A program made the translations under genes and the position numbers. Below are positions 61,836 through 64,000 of a DNA stretch of 64,000 nucleotides, piece by piece. The notes below the pieces were generated by a model. It had not been told where the DNA came from. It worked only from the letters and a program-made list of their open reading frames with translations, and searched no databases. The DNA is taken from positions 248,001 to 312,000 of the forward strand of contig PLCA01000005.1 in assembly GCA_003134685.1 (NCBI GenBank). Direction: 5' to 3'. Each line of letters starts with the position of its first letter. Position 1 is the stretch's first letter. The DNA is from Gemmatimonadota bacterium (GTDB taxonomy: Bacteria; Gemmatimonadota; Gemmatimonadetes; Gemmatimonadales; Gemmatimonadaceae).

Positions 61836-62513
61836 TTGCCCCGTGTCGCCACCATTGCTCGACAATTACGATCCCTCGTCCTCTCATCCAAGCGGTATTT
61901 GGGCCACCCAAATGTTAGGAGTGACATGAAAGCTCGAGACGAAGTTTTGCGGCTTCTGGCGGACCGCGCTCCGAATTTCGTTCCGGAGCGGATCATTCAG
62001 AATCGGCTCAAGAATCTCGCGTCGGCGGACGTTTCCTCGGCCCTCGTTCAACTCAGTTCGGATGGCCTCATTGAACGCGTCGTCGATCAGCGGCCAACCG
62101 GCGAAGAGAGCGAGCCCTTCTTTCGCTTGAAAGACACCAAAAATGTTCCAATTCGACGTTCGATCCGAATCGCAGGTATTGAATTGCCCCGCGTCACGTC
62201 TGACTCCGGGGCTAGGTTCTTTCCCGAGATCTATAACGAGTCACTCGAAATTCTCTCGGAGTACGCCAGCTCCCTTGAAGACCGCTTCAAGGAGATCGTT
62301 CGCGATCAGGAGCAGAGATACTGGGCTAAGGTTTCAGGACTCTTTGCCACTCTCGTCTCTGTGTTGGCGCTTCTGTTCGTCGGTCTGCCCAAGATCACAA
62401 CGGATCCCTCTCTGCCTTTCCTTCGGGTAGTGCTCTTAAATCTCGGGCAGGTCCTGCCAATGGCCGTCGTTCTTGCCCTGTTCGTCTTAGTCCTGAAGTG
62501 GATTTTGCGCTAG
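61836..62513 (+). CDS. Winged-helix protein with two C-terminal transmembrane helices
   Basis: 225 aa from TTG 61836 with AAGGAGGG upstream. Residues ~31-80 read DEVLRLLADRAPNFVPERII and VSSALVQLSSDGLIERVVDQ, a winged-helix-like fold. Then a helical linker with EILSEYASSLEDRFKEIVRD, and two TM helices (VSGLFATLVSVLALLFVGLP and LRVVLLNLGQVLPMAVVLAL). A DNA- or protein-sensing region tied to the membrane suggests an abortive-infection-like partner of the nuclease. Confidence 0.6.
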   Translation: MPRVATIARQLRSLVLSSKRYLGHPNVRSDMKARDEVLRLLADRAPNFVPERIIQNRLKNLASADVSSALVQLSSDGLIERVVDQRPTGEESEPFFRLKDTKNVPIRRSIRIAGIELPRVTSDSGARFFPEIYNESLEILSEYASSLEDRFKEIVRDQEQRYWAKVSGLFATLVSVLALLFVGLPKITTDPSLPFLRVVLLNLGQVLPMAVVLALFVLVLKWILR

Positions 62514-62587
62514 AACTCGAAACGATTTCTCGCGAGCAGCGAGAGAGAGCGAGGGTTGGGAACTGAACGGTTACCTGAGGGCTGGGG

Positions 62588-63196
62588 ATGTACGACCAAC
62601 AGATGAACTTCGCGCGTGGCCTCGAGCTACACCCACAGCATGCCGAACGCATCGGCGCTATCGTCGCTCGCTGGAATACCATTGAGCGCGCGTGCGGTCA
62701 ACTTCTCTGGCTGTTTGCGGGGTGTAATCCGACCCAAGGTCTTCTGCTTCTCGGGGCAGTGCAGGGGGCGAGAAATCGCATCGGACTCGTGAGAACTGCT
62801 GGAGAGTACTACCTCAAGGAGAGTGACCGCCTCAGCGAGTTCAAGGAGATGATGAACAAGCTCCTGAAGACCTCCGAGAAGCGAAACCAGTACGCCCATG
62901 GTCTCTATGCTGTAAATGGAAGCGGCCAATTGGTGCGTATCACCGCGCGGGAAGACTGGCTCACAATGGATCCGCCTCCCGAACCCCTGACGCTGGAAAC
63001 TCTCCAAAACGATCTGATCGAATTTGACGAGACGCTAACCAGAATCATCCGATTCCATAGTCGGTTGTGGCAGGAGACTAGTCCGGCGATGCAAGAGGCA
63101 TTGCAGAAACTATGGCTCTTGCGAGACGGCCAATTTCATCCACGGCTAGAGGCGCCGGTTGATCATCCGACAGAACAAACGCTGCCGGCTCCTTAG
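62588..63196 (+). CDS. HEPN-like protein with RNxxxH motif
   Basis: 202 aa. Mostly helical: AIVARWNTIERACGQLLWLF, LLLGAVQGARNRIGLVRTAG. SEKRNQYAHGLYAVN holds Arg-Asn-Gln-Tyr-Ala-His, the HEPN-type Rx4H motif. Similar motif in the HEPN-like gene at 32.6 kb, but the two proteins show no obvious overall alignment. Separated by 74 bp from the membrane gene, perhaps its own unit. Confidence 0.6.
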   Translation: MYDQQMNFARGLELHPQHAERIGAIVARWNTIERACGQLLWLFAGCNPTQGLLLLGAVQGARNRIGLVRTAGEYYLKESDRLSEFKEMMNKLLKTSEKRNQYAHGLYAVNGSGQLVRITAREDWLTMDPPPEPLTLETLQNDLIEFDETLTRIIRFHSRLWQETSPAMQEALQKLWLLRDGQFHPRLEAPVDHPTEQTLPAP

Positions 63197-63329
63197 GCAG
63201 GTGACGAGAACGGTTGGCGACGCATCGCCTCCCAACTTCCGCCGACTCAGTTGTTCCGATGCCACCGCAGCAATTGCGACGAGAAAGAATCCCCGGGCTG
63301 GTCGGCGCGAATGGAGAGTCATTGCGTTT

Positions 63330-63509
63330 GGGGGTACCTCTGGGGGTATCAGGCAATGATCGCTGACGAAATTGTCGGCTAATAGCTTGGCCGCAGCCAA
63401 CCTACGTCCGATGAGTTCGGTTTCCCGCGCCTCACTTTCAATCGGCCAGATCGCAAAAAGGGCGTTAGCCGACAGTTTGCTGAGTTGCGAAGGGGCTCGG
63501 TTTCCTTAA
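63330..63509 (+). pseudogene. Possible remnant of a phage-type integrase N-terminus
   Basis: Two GGGGGTA boxes (63330-63336 and 63342-63348), the type of tandem element seen ahead of some P4-like integrase genes, precede a 49-codon frame beginning LTKLSANSLAAANLRPMSS. No start codon fits, and the frame ends at TAA 63507. The identity is a guess from pattern only. The rest of 63197-63560 shows no gene. Confidence 0.25.
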
Positions 63510-63560
63510 GCAACAGGTTGGAAGCTCAGCACTAATGGTGATTTAGGCCTAATTTACCCT

Positions 63561-63585
63561 AGTTTATCAGGTCGTTTGATAAACT
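63561..63585. promoter_or_regulatory. Palindromic operator overlapping the -35 of the AAA ATPase promoter
   Basis: AGTTTATCA (63561-63569) and TGATAAACT (63577-63585), a perfect 9-bp inverted repeat with a 7-bp spacer. It covers the -35 box, so a repressor bound here would block transcription. Confidence 0.7.
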
Positions 63586-63604
63586 AAGATAAGCTTGGTA
63601 TAAT
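63576..63604 (+). promoter_or_regulatory. Near-consensus sigma70 promoter for the AAA ATPase gene
   Basis: TTGATA (63576-63581), 17-bp spacer, TATAAT (63599-63604). 26 bp separate it from the ATG. The match is unusually good for this high-GC region. Confidence 0.75.
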
Positions 63605-63630
63605 TGGGGAGCCTTTGAAGCAAGGAATAA

Positions 63631-64000
63631 ATGGATCGCAGGGAGAACCCGTTTTCGCCGGGGGCCGGCACTCCTCCTCCCGAGTTGGCTGGGCGGGATA
63701 GGATAATCGAGGACGCCACGGTAGCGCTTGCCCGCGTAAAGAGCGGACGCCCAGCGAAGAGCCAGATGCTGCTTGGGCTTCGAGGCGTCGGTAAGACGGT
63801 TCTGCTCAACGAAATCGCGAGGATCGCGGAGGGCGACGGGTACCGCACGATCGAGCTCGAGACGCCGGAAGATCGACGGCTAGCTGAGATGCTTGTGCCC
63901 CCACTGCGGTCAGTCCTGACCCGACTCAGCGCGCTGGAGAAAAGTAAAGCGCTAGCGACAAAAGCTCTCCGCGGGCTGCACAACTTCGCCAGCGCATTCA
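63631..64000 (+). CDS. AAA ATPase domain protein (3' end outside window)
   Basis: First ~123 residues from ATG 63631, with AAGGAA upstream. The start reads MDRRENPFSPGAGTPPPELA followed by GRDRIIEDATVALARV, and Walker A is LGLRGVGKTVLLNEIA. The ENPF-P-G-A-PPxLxGR layout is typical of ORC/AAA-type STAND-like ATPases common in mobile elements and defence modules. The gene continues past the window, so its effector domain is not visible. Confidence 0.8.
   Translation, partial: MDRRENPFSPGAGTPPPELAGRDRIIEDATVALARVKSGRPAKSQMLLGLRGVGKTVLLNEIARIAEGDGYRTIELETPEDRRLAEMLVPPLRSVLTRLSALEKSKALATKALRGLHNFASAF

Noticed and set aside
63567-63983. 138-aa minus-strand ORF at the right end
   Set aside because: It runs antisense to the AAA ATPase start with Walker A, promoter and Shine-Dalgarno, so it is a shadow.
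30000-64000. CRISPR array or transposon-type insertion sequence
   Set aside because: No regularly spaced direct repeats and no DDE transposase-like protein were seen.

Overview
The window is high-GC bacterial DNA in two parts. Positions 1-25,832 are conserved chromosome. Positions 25,833-64,000 look like an integrated conjugative or genomic island that probably runs past the window edge. An inferred outer membrane (LpxH-like, LptE-like and heptose adenylyltransferase genes), many secreted proteins with Ala-X-Ala-type signals, and gene content such as selD next to tRNA-Sec and a Zn-dependent PLC-like protein suggest a diderm such as Gemmatimonadota. That placement is an inference from gene content, not a database result.

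Chromosomal part: gatB (5' end cut off), a secreted zinc-dependent phospholipase C-like protein and two small membrane-anchored proteins on the minus strand, then murA-pgeF. A promoter plus leader attenuator precedes the translation/transcription operon rimP-nusA-ylxQ-infB-rbfA-truB-ribF, which runs into secD-secF-tatD. Then come ridA, selD, tRNA-Sec, a DUF5683-like protein, murI, an LpxH-like phosphoesterase (minus), a YbgC-like thioesterase, a HEAT-repeat/cyclophilin fusion, a lipoprotein, an LptE-like protein, a heptose-1-phosphate adenylyltransferase domain, rph, rdgB and tRNA-Pro(UGG). Notable details are a MurA with Asp in place of the fosfomycin-target Cys, two genes (rbfA, hldE-C-like) whose conserved N-termini reach past every ATG/GTG/TTG to a CTG, and a 91-bp secF/tatD overlap.

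Island part: a tyrosine recombinase lies directly behind tRNA-Pro. It is the last gene of a three-gene operon that starts with a small HTH (excisionase-like) protein and continues with a chimera of integrase N-terminal domains and that same HTH. Next are RadC-like JAB proteins, an AraC-like regulator and a small XRE regulator separated by four near-identical palindromic operators. A patch of small cargo genes follows, bounded by a decayed second copy of traF and by the 3' half of a tRNA-Ile gene, which points to earlier integrations. Then a complete Trb/VirB-type conjugation operon on the minus strand (sigma factor, trbB-C-D-E-J-L-F-G-I, traG, traF), preceded by a relaxase, a MobC-like protein and a probable oriT region.

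From 50 to 64 kb the cargo looks defence-related: a trypsin-like protease, a HEPN/Toprim-type protein, a three-gene restriction-modification-like operon (a methylase half lacking NPPY, a full NPPY methylase, and a GIY-YIG/SF2 helicase fusion), a hypothetical protein paired with an XRE-ImmA metalloprotease regulator, an AlbA_2/Schlafen-type protein, a PD-(D/E)XK-like nuclease with a winged-helix/two-TM partner, a HEPN-like protein, and the start of an AAA ATPase behind a near-consensus promoter with an overlapping palindromic operator.
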